Assembly (NCBI RefSeq): GCF_031598375.1
Contig: NZ_CP123872.1
Span: 62,001-126,000 of the forward strand
DNA: 64,000 nucleotides
Source of the DNA: Temperatibacter marinus
Lineage (GTDB): Bacteria > Pseudomonadota > Alphaproteobacteria > Sphingomonadales > Kordiimonadaceae
Direction: 5' to 3'
Shown here: in pieces, positions 1 through 8,586 of the stretch
Layout of the letters: each line of letters opens with the position of its first letter
Numbering within the stretch: the stretch's first letter is position 1
The notes under the pieces: model-generated
Told to the model about the DNA's origin: nothing
Seen by the model: only the letters and a program-made list of their open reading frames with translations
The model's database searches: none
Translations under genes and position numbers: made by a program

Positions 1-112
1 TAACTGAGGGTAGGTTTTCACCTTCACCGATAGCGCCTTCCACGATAGCAGCCGCGACTTTATCGCGGAGCTGTCGGTAGATGGGCTGATCATCTGTCCA
101 TTCCGGCTTCAT
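1..112 (-). CDS. GntR-family transcriptional regulator (YtrA-like), N-terminal fragment
   Basis: Only the first 37 codons lie in the window; the gene runs off the left edge. The start is an ATG at 112-110 with an AAGGGAG ribosome site a few bases upstream. The protein begins MKPEWTDDQPIYRQLRDKV and continues to ENLPSV, the start of a winged-helix GntR DNA-binding domain. The opening 'W..D.PIY.QL' with 'G.LPSVR' is typical of short YtrA-type GntR regulators, which often repress an adjacent ABC transporter operon. That transporter, if present, would be outside the window. Family assignment is good; the effector and targets cannot be told. Confidence 0.8.
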   Translation of the reverse strand, partial: MKPEWTDDQPIYRQLRDKVAAAIVEGAIGEGENLPSV

Positions 113-403
113 GTGTTTCTCCCTTAGGTTATGATACTGTTACTAGGAAAGCAGACTGGTTCGCAGAAGAGCGCACTGCAGGGGTTCTTTCTGCTGCACG
201 ACGAGAGCGCCTAATCTCGCGGCGGATATGTCTGTATTTATTTCTGTACATTGTAGTGTCCTCGCTTATTTGGTTGTGGCTTATATCATTATTGTTTTGC
301 CACTTTGTTATTATTGGGATCTGCCACTTTAGTGATCTTTTGATCCAGTTAAAAGAGGGAGCCAGATTTGCTTCTGTCGTACAAGCCTTGTGGCTCCCCT
401 TTT
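113..403. other. intergenic leader of the GntR gene, no gene recognised
   Basis: I find no convincing coding region. The stretch holds a 9-base direct repeat (tgccacttt at 298-306 and 322-330, period 24) and a hairpin at its right end that belongs to the terminator described at 357-405. The repeat lies well upstream of the GntR start and could be a regulator site, but nothing proves it. Confidence 0.4.
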
Positions 404-405
404 TT
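357..405 (-). terminator. probable intrinsic terminator, usable on both strands
   Basis: gggagcca (357-364) pairs with tggctccc (391-398). A T-run follows on the plus strand (400-405), and a CTCTTTT run follows on the minus strand. The loop is long (26 nt) with a short inner gctt/aagc stem. On the minus strand it lies directly after the stop codon of the possible small gene at 404-575, which is the main reason to take that gene seriously. Confidence 0.55.
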
Positions 406-575
406 AGTTCACATTCAGAAGAGATTTGATTTCTTCCTCATGCAGTCCGACCCTTTTGGGTTCTTTATATTGGGCGGTGTGGTTTTCCACTATCTCGCCA
501 GTTTCGTCCTCGCTGTCGTCACTCGGGCCTTATGACCTCTCTTGTAACTTGGGGCTTCTTCACCCTCTTATTCAT
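404..575 (-). pseudogene. possible 56-residue protein gene with an internal UGA and +1 frameshift
   Basis: Reading from the ATG at 575-573, 18 codons (MNKRVKKPQVTREVIRPE) lead to a TGA at 521-519. A +1 shift at GAG-TGA-C continues in frame with GAC GAC AGC for 38 more codons, ending ...EEEIKSLLNVN and a TAA at 406-404. The context, stop UGA followed by C with GAC as the next shifted codon, is like the RF2 (prfB) frameshift site, though no upstream SD-like stimulator is obvious. A good promoter (645-673) and a terminator (357-405) flank it. It may be a real small gene, a decayed gene or a sequencing slip. I do not recognise the protein: the first half is basic and the second acidic. There is no strong ribosome site. 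Confidence 0.3.
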
Positions 576-644
576 TGCCGCGTCGGTTTTTCTGAGAACC
601 TGATTTATATCTGTTTTAGTGCTCTACCGCGTCGGTGTATTAGT

Positions 645-673
645 TATGTAGTACACTACTTCGATAATGTCAA
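645..673 (-). promoter_or_regulatory. near-consensus sigma-70 promoter overlapped by a palindrome
   Basis: On the minus strand TTGACA (673-668) and TACATA (650-645) are separated by 17 bases. An imperfect palindrome gtagt-ac-actac (648-659) overlaps the -10 element and looks like an operator. The predicted transcript would start near 638 and carry the small reading frame at 575-404 after about 60 leader bases. The neighbouring GntR regulator is a possible ligand, which is inference. Confidence 0.5.
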
Positions 674-922
674 CGCTCCTTTTAGAAAAAAATGCACTCC
701 TGCGATCATAAAAACTATTAACTTTATGTTTTTATTGTATTATTTAAATTATATTGATTTAGTATTTTTATATAACAGGTGTCCTATTAGTGTATTACTG
801 CGACTAATAAGGTGTATTACCTCGTCAATATCATGTCTATTTGTGCCGTGATTCGGCCCTAGCAATAGAAGAAAGACACAATACAGCCACCTTATCAGCT
901 ATTCAACTTGCAAGCCGCAACA
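674..922. other. AT-rich gene-poor stretch
   Basis: No gene with a start and ribosome site is seen. A plus-strand open stretch at 811-936 reads like protein for 41 codons (ending SRNRKED and a stop) but has no start codon and follows a stop at 808-810, so it may be a gene remnant. The element gtgtatta recurs at 636, 790 and 812. Confidence 0.35.
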
Positions 923-954
923 GAAAAGAGGACTGACACTGACTGTCAATCCTC
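923..954 (-). terminator. intrinsic terminator of the M28 peptidase gene
   Basis: An 11-bp stem, gaggactgaca (928-938) with tgtcaatcctc (944-954), has one G-U pair and a 5-nt loop. On the minus strand it is followed by CTCTTTTCTG. It lies about 37 bases after the stop of the M28 gene. Confidence 0.8.
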
Positions 955-990
955 CATTGGTATTCAATACACACTTTTACCTAATCTAGA

Positions 991-2583
991 TTATTGTCTC
1001 GCCTTAGGCATTGGCTTTCGAGGCATCCTCTCATCCCGCATGGCGGCATTATAAATAAAGGCTGCCATAATTACAGAGGCCTGCTTCAGATCTGCTTCCT
1101 CAACATGATCAATCACATCAATCTGCGTATGATGAAGACGTGAACCGTAATCCAAAGGATCTTGAATGAACTGATAGCCCGGTAACCCTATCATTTGAAA
1201 AGACAGATGATCAGTCCCTGAGGTTCTATTTAATGTCACTGTCTTCGCGTCCAAATCTTTAAATGGCGCTAACCATTGTTTAAAGATCGCCGCCGCAGCG
1301 CTGTTATGTTCCGCATAAATGCCGCGAATTTTACCCGATCCATTATCAAGATTATAATAGACGGAAAATTTCTCATGAGCCTTTTTCACGCTTGGAGCTG
1401 CCTTAAAGTCACGCTGGAAAGTCGGTGCCATTCTTTTACGGCTTTCCACATCAGCTTTAGGGAAATCAGCATAGTGTTTAAAGACATGCTCTAGCGACCC
1501 ATAGAGGCCTTGCTCTTCTCCACTCCATAAACCTACTCTGATGGTCCGCTTTGGTTTGATATTCAAGGCTTTCAGAATACGGATGGCCTCCATCACAACT
1601 GCAACACCCGCGCCGTTATCTACGGCACCGTCTCCCATAAACCAACTATCTAAATGTGCACCAGCCATAACGATTTCAGATTTCTTTCGACCAGACCCTG
1701 GAATTTCTGCAATGGTGTTATATCCATTCGGGTCTGCATCGTAGAAGGTCGCCCCTACATTCATCTTAATCTTTACCGGTTCTCCGTTTTCAAGGCGGCG
1801 TAGAATTCGATTATAGCTTTCTGCGGACAACATCACTTGTGGGATTTCTGGGGTAAAGCCTTTCCTAAGATTATAAGCCGTTGCATTAATAAGAGCAGCA
1901 TCTCGCCAACTGCCGTTCACAGAGGCCAAAGCCCCCTCCTTCTTAAGAAAAGCATCAATCTTTCCAGCCTTATTGATCATGCTTGCAAACATATCAATGG
2001 GGAATAATTCTTCCCCTACCTTATTAGGGACTTTAAAGGCTGTCATTTCATCTAGTCGATCTTCAGAGAGTCGTTCTTTCATTTTCTCACGAGGATCTCT
2101 GATTTTTTTCTTACTACTTATTGCAACAATCTTGCCTTTCAGCTTCCCCTCATATTTCTTCAGATTTGCTAAATTACTGGTGTTTATATGAATGACTTCA
2201 GCTTCAATTTCCCCCTGCGTTCCAGGATGCCAGCTCACAGGGATTCCTTGAAGACTGACAACTTTTGGCGCTGTCATGGCAATAGAAACATGCTCAAATG
2301 TCCAACCCCTTCCAAAATCAAACGGTTCAAGATGGGCATTTTTCAATCCCCACTCTTGAAGCTTAGCCAGAGTCCAATCGTTGGCTTCCCGCATGGCAGG
2401 GCTCCCTGTGAGGCGACTGCCAATCTTATCGGTAAGATGTGTTAACGTTTTCATGACTTGAGAGTTGACAAATCCTTCATGCCGAATGGCTGTCATCACT
2501 TCTAAATCAATTTTTTCCGCTGAATTAACTGTCCCTGTCACTGAAGCTGCGACCAGAGCAGTCAGCATAAATTTCTTAAACAT
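991..2583 (-). CDS. secreted M28-family zinc metallopeptidase with PA domain
   Basis: Exported aminopeptidase or carboxypeptidase-like enzyme, 530 residues, likely acting on oligopeptides outside the cytoplasm. The chosen start is the ATG at 2583 (MFKKFMLTALVAASVTG), which has GGGAGAGG just upstream; the GTG four codons earlier overlaps that ribosome site. An N-terminal signal peptide is followed by an M28 core interrupted by a protease-associated (PA) insert around residues 125-260. The zinc site is readable: H and D in AHLDSWFMGDGAVDNGAG, the GEEQG catalytic/ligand glutamates, and TDHLSF near the C-terminus. It is divergent from the TolB-amidohydrolase gene across a 200-base region with a long inverted repeat, and ends in its own terminator. 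Confidence 0.9.
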   Translation of the reverse strand: MFKKFMLTALVAASVTGTVNSAEKIDLEVMTAIRHEGFVNSQVMKTLTHLTDKIGSRLTGSPAMREANDWTLAKLQEWGLKNAHLEPFDFGRGWTFEHVSIAMTAPKVVSLQGIPVSWHPGTQGEIEAEVIHINTSNLANLKKYEGKLKGKIVAISSKKKIRDPREKMKERLSEDRLDEMTAFKVPNKVGEELFPIDMFASMINKAGKIDAFLKKEGALASVNGSWRDAALINATAYNLRKGFTPEIPQVMLSAESYNRILRRLENGEPVKIKMNVGATFYDADPNGYNTIAEIPGSGRKKSEIVMAGAHLDSWFMGDGAVDNGAGVAVVMEAIRILKALNIKPKRTIRVGLWSGEEQGLYGSLEHVFKHYADFPKADVESRKRMAPTFQRDFKAAPSVKKAHEKFSVYYNLDNGSGKIRGIYAEHNSAAAAIFKQWLAPFKDLDAKTVTLNRTSGTDHLSFQMIGLPGYQFIQDPLDYGSRLHHTQIDVIDHVEEADLKQASVIMAAFIYNAAMRDERMPRKPMPKARQ

Positions 2584-2608
2584 AACCTCTCCCACTGATA
2601 TATTTTCA

Positions 2609-2657
2609 ATTCATAGAATACTCTAAATTCTTATCATAGAAAATCAATTCTATGAAT
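2609..2657. repeat. perfect 11-bp inverted repeat between divergent hydrolase genes
   Basis: attcatagaat (2609-2619) and attctatgaat (2647-2657) are exact reverse complements, 27 bases apart. A third copy of the core catagaa lies at 635-641 of the same kilobase (2635-2641), in direct orientation 23 bases after the first. The array sits 26 bases upstream of the M28 start codon and 130 bases upstream of the amidohydrolase gene, so it may be a shared operator. No regulator is recognised. Confidence 0.55.
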
Positions 2658-2727
2658 AGGAAATTGGATATAACACTAGCCTCACCTTCCCGTCGTTGTT
2701 TTGGATGAAAAATCATCTAAACTTAAC

Positions 2728-2756
2728 TTGATTGCGATACTGACCCGCCCTATCCT
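2728..2756 (+). promoter_or_regulatory. predicted sigma-70 promoter of the amidohydrolase gene
   Basis: TTGATT (2728-2733), 17 bases, then TATCCT (2751-2756). The start codon follows 30 bases later with GGGGAGAT as ribosome site. Predicted by eye from consensus only. Confidence 0.45.
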
Positions 2757-2785
2757 CTTTTTAGAAAATTCACGGGGAGATAAAG

Positions 2786-5700
2786 ATGTATTCGAAAATC
2801 AAAAATGGTCTTATGACAAGTATTGCCCTCAGCATTGCGCTACCTGCTGTTGCACTGGAGGCCCCTAACAAGACTATTTCAACAACAGTCAAAAGCCCAA
2901 CTAAAGATAAAAATTGGCAAGTGAAGAAACCAAATTTTTCTGTTAAAGCCACAAAAGCCACTCTTGATGTAACGGAAGGGACATGGATGAGTTTGGATGT
3001 GAGTCCTGACGGTAAAATGATCGCCTTTGATCTTTTGGGCGATATTTATCTGATGCCGATAGAAGGCGGGAAAGCTCGAAATATTTCTTCTGGGATGCAG
3101 TGGGATATGCAACCACGTTTTAGTCCAGATGGCAAAAGAATAGCCTTTACAAGTGATCGTGCAGGTGGGGACAATATATGGACAATGAATTTAGAGGGAA
3201 AAAACCTCTATCAAATTACCAAAGAGAAATTCACGCTCCTAAACAACCCTACTTGGTCTAAAGATGGCAACTACATCGCAGCGCGCAAACATTTTACAAC
3301 CTCGCGGTCTCTAGGAACCGGCGAAATTTGGATGTATCATATAGAAGGTGGGAATGGATTGCCTGTTGTGAAACGACCAAACAAGGCCTATCAAAAAGAA
3401 CTCGGTGAACCTATGTTTTCCGCCGATGGTGAAAAAATCTATTATACCCAGAACGTAACATCTGGAAACCGTTTCATCTACTCACAAGATACCAACAAGG
3501 AAATTTTCAACATCAAGGCTGTGGATCTTTCAACTGGAGATATCGAAACAGTTGCTGGAGGGGCTGGCGGTGCTGTCCGTGCGACACCAAGTCCTGATGG
3601 GAAATATCTTGCTTTTATCAGACGTGTCCGCGCTGATAGTCGCTTGTTTATAAGAGACCTTGAAACTGGAGAAGAGCGTATGATCCATGACACTATGGAT
3701 CAGGACATGCAAGAAACATGGGCTGTTCAGGGCGTCTATCCCAATATGGATTGGACCCCGGATGGACAGTCTCTCATTTTTTGGGCAAAGGGAAAAATTC
3801 AACGAATTAATGTGGTCAGCGGTGTCGTAAAAACCATTCCTTTCCGCGTTAAGGACGAACGCACACTCTATCCAGCCCCGCAGTATAAAGTTGATGTGGC
3901 TCCGGAGAGCTTTAAGACAAAAATGGTCCGCTTTGCAACGCCGTCGCCTGATGGCCGATATGTCGTCTTCGAAAGCCTTGGCAAGTTATGGCTTCAAGGA
4001 CCAGACGGCAAAACAAAAAGACTTACGAAAGATAAAGGCACTCATCACGAAATGCATCCCGTCTGGAGCAATGATGGGGCAGCTGTTTACTTCTCGACTT
4101 GGGATGACACAGACCTTGGGCAGATAAGAGGTATTAAAGCTCGGGGTGGGAAATCAAAAATTCTATCAAAGAAAGCGGGACGCTATGCAGACCTCTCTGT
4201 CTCAAAAGACGGAAAAACCCTTTATTTCAAAAAGCAAGGACGCTCTGCCCTCCTGACTGCCGCAGGGACACTTAACTCGGGCCTTTATTCTATGGCTGCA
4301 AAAGGCGGAGAAATGACAAAAATCATATCCTCGGGCAGTCATCCTCATGAGGGACCCAATGGTCGAGTTTATTTTACCAGTCGCGGGCACCTAAAATCTG
4401 TCACTAAAGGCGGGTTTGATATACGTACCCACGCTAGCGCACAATATGCTAACAGATTTATCCTCTCGCCTGATGGAACCCATGTAAGCTGGATTGCCAA
4501 CTATCATACCTATGTGGCCCCTCTGCCCAAAACTGGTGCAAAAATTACTTTAGGGACACAGACAAGCGGTATCCCTATCGCAAGAATATCAAAGGACGGT
4601 GCACTCTATCAAGGATGGGACTCTTCTGGAAAAAAAATCCACTGGTCCATAGGCGCAACACTAAAATCTGCGAAGGTGGAGGAGGCCTTTAAAAAAGATT
4701 TCATTGCCCCTTCTGATGGGCGTGATCTCTCCATGCAAGTGACCACAGACAAACCTTCCACTTTATTGGCGATTAAAGGGGCTCGCTTAATAACCATGGA
4801 TGCTACCAAGTCCGTCATCGAAGACGGCACTGTTCTTGTCCAGGGCAATCGAATTGTTGCGATTGGTGAAACCGGGTCCATTGAAATTCCAGCAGGCGCT
4901 AAAACCGTTGATGCACGCGGGAAAACAATCATTCCCGGAATTATTGATATTCACGCACACGGGCCCTACGGCACAGGCGATACCATTCCTCAACAAAACT
5001 GGGACGTTCAGGGTCATCTGGCTTTAGGTGTAACCACCGTCCATAATCCATCAAGTGTTGCAAAGCTTGCCTTTGCCGCAGCTGAATATCAAAAGGCTGG
5101 TCAAATTGTTGCCCCCCGCATTTATTCAACGGCCGAGATTATATATGGTGCCAAATCTAGTTATTGGGTTAATATTAATGGCATGGAAGATGCTCTTGCA
5201 GCAGTCAGGCGATTAAAAGCTCAAGGCGCCATTTCTGTCAAAAATTATAACCAGCCAAGGCGTAATCAGCGCCAGCAGGTTGTAGAAGCAGCACGCCGTG
5301 AAGGCATGATGGTTGTTGCTGAAGGGGGATCTCTCTATCATATGGATATGAATATGATTGCTGATGGCAACACAGGGATTGAACACAACATCCCTGTCCA
5401 AGATGCCTACGAAGATGTCTATCAATATTGGTCGCAGAGTAATGTGGGCTATACACCCACTGTGAACGTTGGTTTCGGTGCTATGCAGGGCGAAACCTAT
5501 TTTTATCAACATAGTGATGTTTGGAAGCACCCAATTCTTTCTAACTTTGTTCCGCCTAAAATGCTTCAAGCAGCCTCTGTAAGACGCCTTGCCGGTCCCG
5601 ATTCTGATTACGGTTTCTTTCAACAAGTCAAAGTCGCCAAGGAACTGATGAAACGGGGTGTGACAGTTAACATTGGTGCCCATGGTCAGAGAGAAGGTCT

Positions 5701-6013
5701 CGGCAGTCACTGGGATATGTGGCAATATAAATTAGGCGGGATGACCGAGATGGAAGTTCTGCAAACCGCGACTATTAATCCGGCACGCTATATGGGGATG
5801 GAAGATGACTTAGGGTCACTTGAAAAGGGAAAACTTGCTGATTTATTAATCTTAGACGCCAATCCCCTTGAGGATATTTTCAATACAGACAATATTCATC
5901 GAATTATGTTGAATGGGCGTCTTTATGATACGAACCTCAATGAAACCATCACAGGTAACCATAAACAGCGCCCTTTCTATTGGCAGGGCAAAGCTGAAAG
6001 CGAGATAAGATAA
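2786..6013 (+). CDS. exported TolB-like beta-propeller / amidohydrolase fusion protein
   Basis: A 1075-residue protein with an N-terminal signal peptide (cleavage likely after PAVALE). Residues about 65-640 are a series of PD40/TolB-type blades with repeated 'SPDGK', 'SKDG' and 'TPDG' motifs. Residues about 660-1060 form an amidohydrolase (imidazolonepropionase-like) domain with the metal-binding HAH in 'DIHAHG', further histidines in 'GIEHN' and 'GAHGQREGLGSHW', and the usual C-terminal 'LGSLEKGKLADLLIL'. Such proteins are thought to cleave cyclic amides or dipeptides; the exact substrate is unknown. It is divergent from the M28 peptidase and probably co-regulated with it. GGGGAGAT precedes the ATG by six bases. 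Confidence 0.88.
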   Translation: MYSKIKNGLMTSIALSIALPAVALEAPNKTISTTVKSPTKDKNWQVKKPNFSVKATKATLDVTEGTWMSLDVSPDGKMIAFDLLGDIYLMPIEGGKARNISSGMQWDMQPRFSPDGKRIAFTSDRAGGDNIWTMNLEGKNLYQITKEKFTLLNNPTWSKDGNYIAARKHFTTSRSLGTGEIWMYHIEGGNGLPVVKRPNKAYQKELGEPMFSADGEKIYYTQNVTSGNRFIYSQDTNKEIFNIKAVDLSTGDIETVAGGAGGAVRATPSPDGKYLAFIRRVRADSRLFIRDLETGEERMIHDTMDQDMQETWAVQGVYPNMDWTPDGQSLIFWAKGKIQRINVVSGVVKTIPFRVKDERTLYPAPQYKVDVAPESFKTKMVRFATPSPDGRYVVFESLGKLWLQGPDGKTKRLTKDKGTHHEMHPVWSNDGAAVYFSTWDDTDLGQIRGIKARGGKSKILSKKAGRYADLSVSKDGKTLYFKKQGRSALLTAAGTLNSGLYSMAAKGGEMTKIISSGSHPHEGPNGRVYFTSRGHLKSVTKGGFDIRTHASAQYANRFILSPDGTHVSWIANYHTYVAPLPKTGAKITLGTQTSGIPIARISKDGALYQGWDSSGKKIHWSIGATLKSAKVEEAFKKDFIAPSDGRDLSMQVTTDKPSTLLAIKGARLITMDATKSVIEDGTVLVQGNRIVAIGETGSIEIPAGAKTVDARGKTIIPGIIDIHAHGPYGTGDTIPQQNWDVQGHLALGVTTVHNPSSVAKLAFAAAEYQKAGQIVAPRIYSTAEIIYGAKSSYWVNINGMEDALAAVRRLKAQGAISVKNYNQPRRNQRQQVVEAARREGMMVVAEGGSLYHMDMNMIADGNTGIEHNIPVQDAYEDVYQYWSQSNVGYTPTVNVGFGAMQGETYFYQHSDVWKHPILSNFVPPKMLQAASVRRLAGPDSDYGFFQQVKVAKELMKRGVTVNIGAHGQREGLGSHWDMWQYKLGGMTEMEVLQTATINPARYMGMEDDLGSLEKGKLADLLILDANPLEDIFNTDNIHRIMLNGRLYDTNLNETITGNHKQRPFYWQGKAESEIR

Positions 6014-6022
6014 AATGATCAA

Positions 6023-6056
6023 AATAAAGGGGCGTGACAGCCCCTTTATTTTATTG
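6023..6056 (+). terminator. strong bidirectional terminator
   Basis: aataaaggggc (6023-6033) and gcccctttatt (6040-6050) form an 11-bp stem with a 6-nt loop, followed by TTTATT on the plus strand and T-rich sequence on the minus strand. It serves the convergent amidohydrolase gene and the gene at 6051-7127, whose stop codon it abuts. Confidence 0.85.
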
Positions 6057-7127
6057 AAAGGAAATCACAAATGTTTGGTTATAAATCCATCCCTTTTGGG
6101 GATCATTTTCGTCGAGATAATATAAAAACTTCTTCACTGCACGCCTGGCATTAATCTCTAATATCTTTACGCCTGGATCGGATTTTGTGGCAACGGTACA
6201 GGTGACAAGACCAGTCGGATCTATTACCATTGAAGTCGTGACAGAGCCGGGCTTATATTGATAGCGTTTCTTTTTGGGAATAAGGGCATCTTCCATATAG
6301 GCAGGCTTTAATGAGGCGCCAATTAAGGGATTATGGCCCCAATATTTTTTCGAGGCTAGCATACTATAGACAATACCTGAATAATTCTTAGATTGTAGCT
6401 CTTGCAAAAGCTGTGCATATCTAGGTTCAACAGGGCAGTTCTTTTCCTTATAAAAGCCTATGCCCTTTTCCAGTTGTTCACTGGCTTGCTTCAATCGCTT
6501 TTTCCGAATTAAGAGCTCTGCTTCAATATAAAGTGTATGCGGTTCAACTTTTGTGGCCTTGCTACGATGGACTTTCAAGCCCCATAGCGCATAGTCCGTT
6601 CGGCCTGTAAGATAGGCAGTTTGGTAAAAATATTCAAAGTAAGTTGGCCATACAGCCACAATAGGAGATTTCTTTTCAAGCAATCCCTTTAGTGTTGCAA
6701 AGGCGCTGTCATAGTCTCTATTCTTAATATCAATAACGGCCGTTATATAGACTAAAAAATCTTGGCTCAATCTATCCAGTTTTTTTATCCGATTATATTT
6801 TTCAACGAGCTTGTTTAGCTTGCCTGTCTGACGATCCTCAACCTTTTGAAGTCGCTTTGCTTCCTTCTGGATAAATTTTTGAATGTCCTGAGAATAGTCT
6901 TTGATAGCCAGTCGTCTCCCCTGCTGTCGTGCAAGATATCGCTCTTTTCTAAGTTGTGCTAAAGTTCGCTGCCTCTTGGTCGTGCGCGTTTTATAATAAT
7001 GCGTTTGATTTGAGGCTTTCACATATTCTGATACTAACTTCTTAAATCGATCTTTACCTTTCAGGGTCCCTTGTGCAGGGATGGTAAAAATCAGTGCTAG
7101 GAAACTAATCCACAACAAAATTTTCAT
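6051..7127 (-). CDS. secreted protein with C-terminal TonB-like domain, function unknown
   Basis: A 358-residue protein. The ATG at 7127 (MKILLWISFLALIFTIP) was chosen because it begins the signal peptide and has GGAT seven bases upstream; the TTG four codons earlier is unlikely. After the signal peptide comes a very basic, probably coiled-coil region (about 20-110), then a helical repeat-like middle ('DYDSAFATLKGLLE', 'KKRLKQASEQLEKGIG') that could be TPR-like. The last 80 residues (from PGSVTTSMVIDPTG, with 'INARRAVKKFLY') resemble a TonB C-terminal domain. There is no obvious membrane anchor beyond the signal and no ExbBD nearby, so it is probably not an energy transducer. It lies 53 bases downstream of rmuC on the same strand. 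Confidence 0.6.
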   Translation of the reverse strand: MKILLWISFLALIFTIPAQGTLKGKDRFKKLVSEYVKASNQTHYYKTRTTKRQRTLAQLRKERYLARQQGRRLAIKDYSQDIQKFIQKEAKRLQKVEDRQTGKLNKLVEKYNRIKKLDRLSQDFLVYITAVIDIKNRDYDSAFATLKGLLEKKSPIVAVWPTYFEYFYQTAYLTGRTDYALWGLKVHRSKATKVEPHTLYIEAELLIRKKRLKQASEQLEKGIGFYKEKNCPVEPRYAQLLQELQSKNYSGIVYSMLASKKYWGHNPLIGASLKPAYMEDALIPKKKRYQYKPGSVTTSMVIDPTGLVTCTVATKSDPGVKILEINARRAVKKFLYYLDENDPQKGWIYNQTFVISFQ

Positions 7128-7180
7128 AAAATGATCCAATAAAAAAATTAATAATTTATCTTAAAAAATAAAATACGGCT

Positions 7181-8464
7181 CTATTCTTCCAGTAATTGGT
7201 CTGACCTTTGCTCTGAAACAGTCTCAACGGTCTTTAACGCACGCAGCATCACATTTTTCCGGGTATCTAATTTCGCTACATGATTCTGGGCTGCATCCAG
7301 GCTTTTTGAAATACTCTGAACTTGATCGCCGTATTTTTCAAACTCGCGCTTCACAGCACCAAGAACATCCCAAACATCATTGGCTCTATCCTGAAGCACC
7401 AACTGCCTAAAGCCCATACGGAAGGTTGACAGCATGACTTGTAAATTTGTTGGCCCTGCGATGGTGACATTGAATTCGCGTTGTAAGCGTTCAAATAATC
7501 CAGGACGGCGGAGTATTTCTGCGTACAGACCTTCAGTTGGGACAAAAAGAATAGCCCACTCAGTTGTAGAGGGCGGATTGATATATTTACTACTAATATC
7601 CTTAGCTGAACGGATTATAGCCCGCTCCAAATCCTCAGAAGCTTTTTTAAGTGCATTCGTATCCCCTGCTTCTGCAGCATCAAGCAAGCGATCATAATCT
7701 TCGCGGTGAAATTTAGCATCCACGGGCAAATAAACATCTTTTTCCATGCCGGGGACTTTAATGCCAAATTCTACCCGCTCACCGCCACTTGGTTTGCCGC
7801 AATCATAATTGGTCACGAATTGATCATTGCCAAGGAAATCTTCAATGAGCATGGATAATTGGACTTCGCCGTATCCGCCTCGGGACTTCACGTTGGTGAG
7901 GACGCGCTTCAAGCTACCCACATCTGAAGCGAGAACTTGCATTTCACCAAGCCCCTTGTGAACACTCTCAAGGCGTTCCGAAACAGTTTTAAAGCTCTCT
8001 GTTAAGCGCTTTTCTAACGCTGATTGCAGCTGCTCATCAACAGTTTTGCGCATGTCATCCAGCTTCTTACTATTTTCTTCACGAAGCTGTTTCATATTCT
8101 TATCTAGGCCATCTCTGAACTTAAGCTGCTGCTCCCCTTGATCGGCGCCTAATTTCCGAATGGTTTCAGCAAGCAAATTCAATCGTTCTTCTTGGCTTTT
8201 ACCCAAAGCATCAAGGCGAGCATTCACTTCTGTGCGCTGTTCTTTATTGAGCTTTTGGTTTTCTTCTCGGAAGTCTTTATTGAGATATTGCAGTCCCTTC
8301 ATCAGTTCTTCCATCCGCATCTCAAGCTTTATCAGGGATTGAACTTGAGAAGTATCGCCGGCTTTTGAGTGTGTCTCATTATGTTTTAATTTTAAGAGAA
8401 TGAACGCTGCAAGAAGACATGCAAGGCCTGAAAGGCCGACACTGAAATATGATATGACATCCAT
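7181..8464 (-). CDS. rmuC: DNA recombination protein RmuC
   Basis: A 427-residue protein from the ATG at 8464 (MDVISYFSVGL), which has AGGGGAT before it; the longer reading frame upstream lacks a ribosome site. It has an N-terminal membrane segment (about 5-25), a long coiled coil (about 40-185), and the conserved RmuC nuclease-like core with 'VDAKFHREDYDRL', 'WAILFVPTEGLYAEILRR' and 'FRMGFRQLVLQ'. RmuC limits inversions between short inverted repeats and belongs to the PD-(D/E)XK-like fold. Nothing unusual in length or motifs. Confidence 0.93.
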   Translation of the reverse strand: MDVISYFSVGLSGLACLLAAFILLKLKHNETHSKAGDTSQVQSLIKLEMRMEELMKGLQYLNKDFREENQKLNKEQRTEVNARLDALGKSQEERLNLLAETIRKLGADQGEQQLKFRDGLDKNMKQLREENSKKLDDMRKTVDEQLQSALEKRLTESFKTVSERLESVHKGLGEMQVLASDVGSLKRVLTNVKSRGGYGEVQLSMLIEDFLGNDQFVTNYDCGKPSGGERVEFGIKVPGMEKDVYLPVDAKFHREDYDRLLDAAEAGDTNALKKASEDLERAIIRSAKDISSKYINPPSTTEWAILFVPTEGLYAEILRRPGLFERLQREFNVTIAGPTNLQVMLSTFRMGFRQLVLQDRANDVWDVLGAVKREFEKYGDQVQSISKSLDAAQNHVAKLDTRKNVMLRALKTVETVSEQRSDQLLEE

Positions 8465-8534
8465 AAAAAATCCCCTCTGGATAGATCGTAAAATACATAG
8501 CACACAAGAACAAAAAGGAAACGCATTATTTCCA

Positions 8535-8561
8535 TAAAAAAAAGCCCGGCGAACCGGGCTT
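8535..8561 (-). terminator. strong intrinsic terminator of the hflK-hflC-DUF2065-degP operon
   Basis: aagcccgg (8542-8549) pairs with ccgggctt (8554-8561) around a TTCG tetraloop (as read on the minus strand), followed by eight T on the minus strand. It lies 26 bases past the degP stop. Confidence 0.95.
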
Positions 8562-8586
8562 GATCATTTCTATTCTATGGAAACAA

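Noticed and set aside
426-851. 141-codon open frame on the plus strand
   Set aside because: Cysteine, serine and leucine-rich low-complexity product, no ribosome site, and AT-rich sequence; it is antisense to the small frameshift gene.
5213-5725. 170-codon frame antisense to the amidohydrolase domain
   Set aside because: The plus strand carries a well-supported amidohydrolase; the antisense product has no family features or ribosome site.
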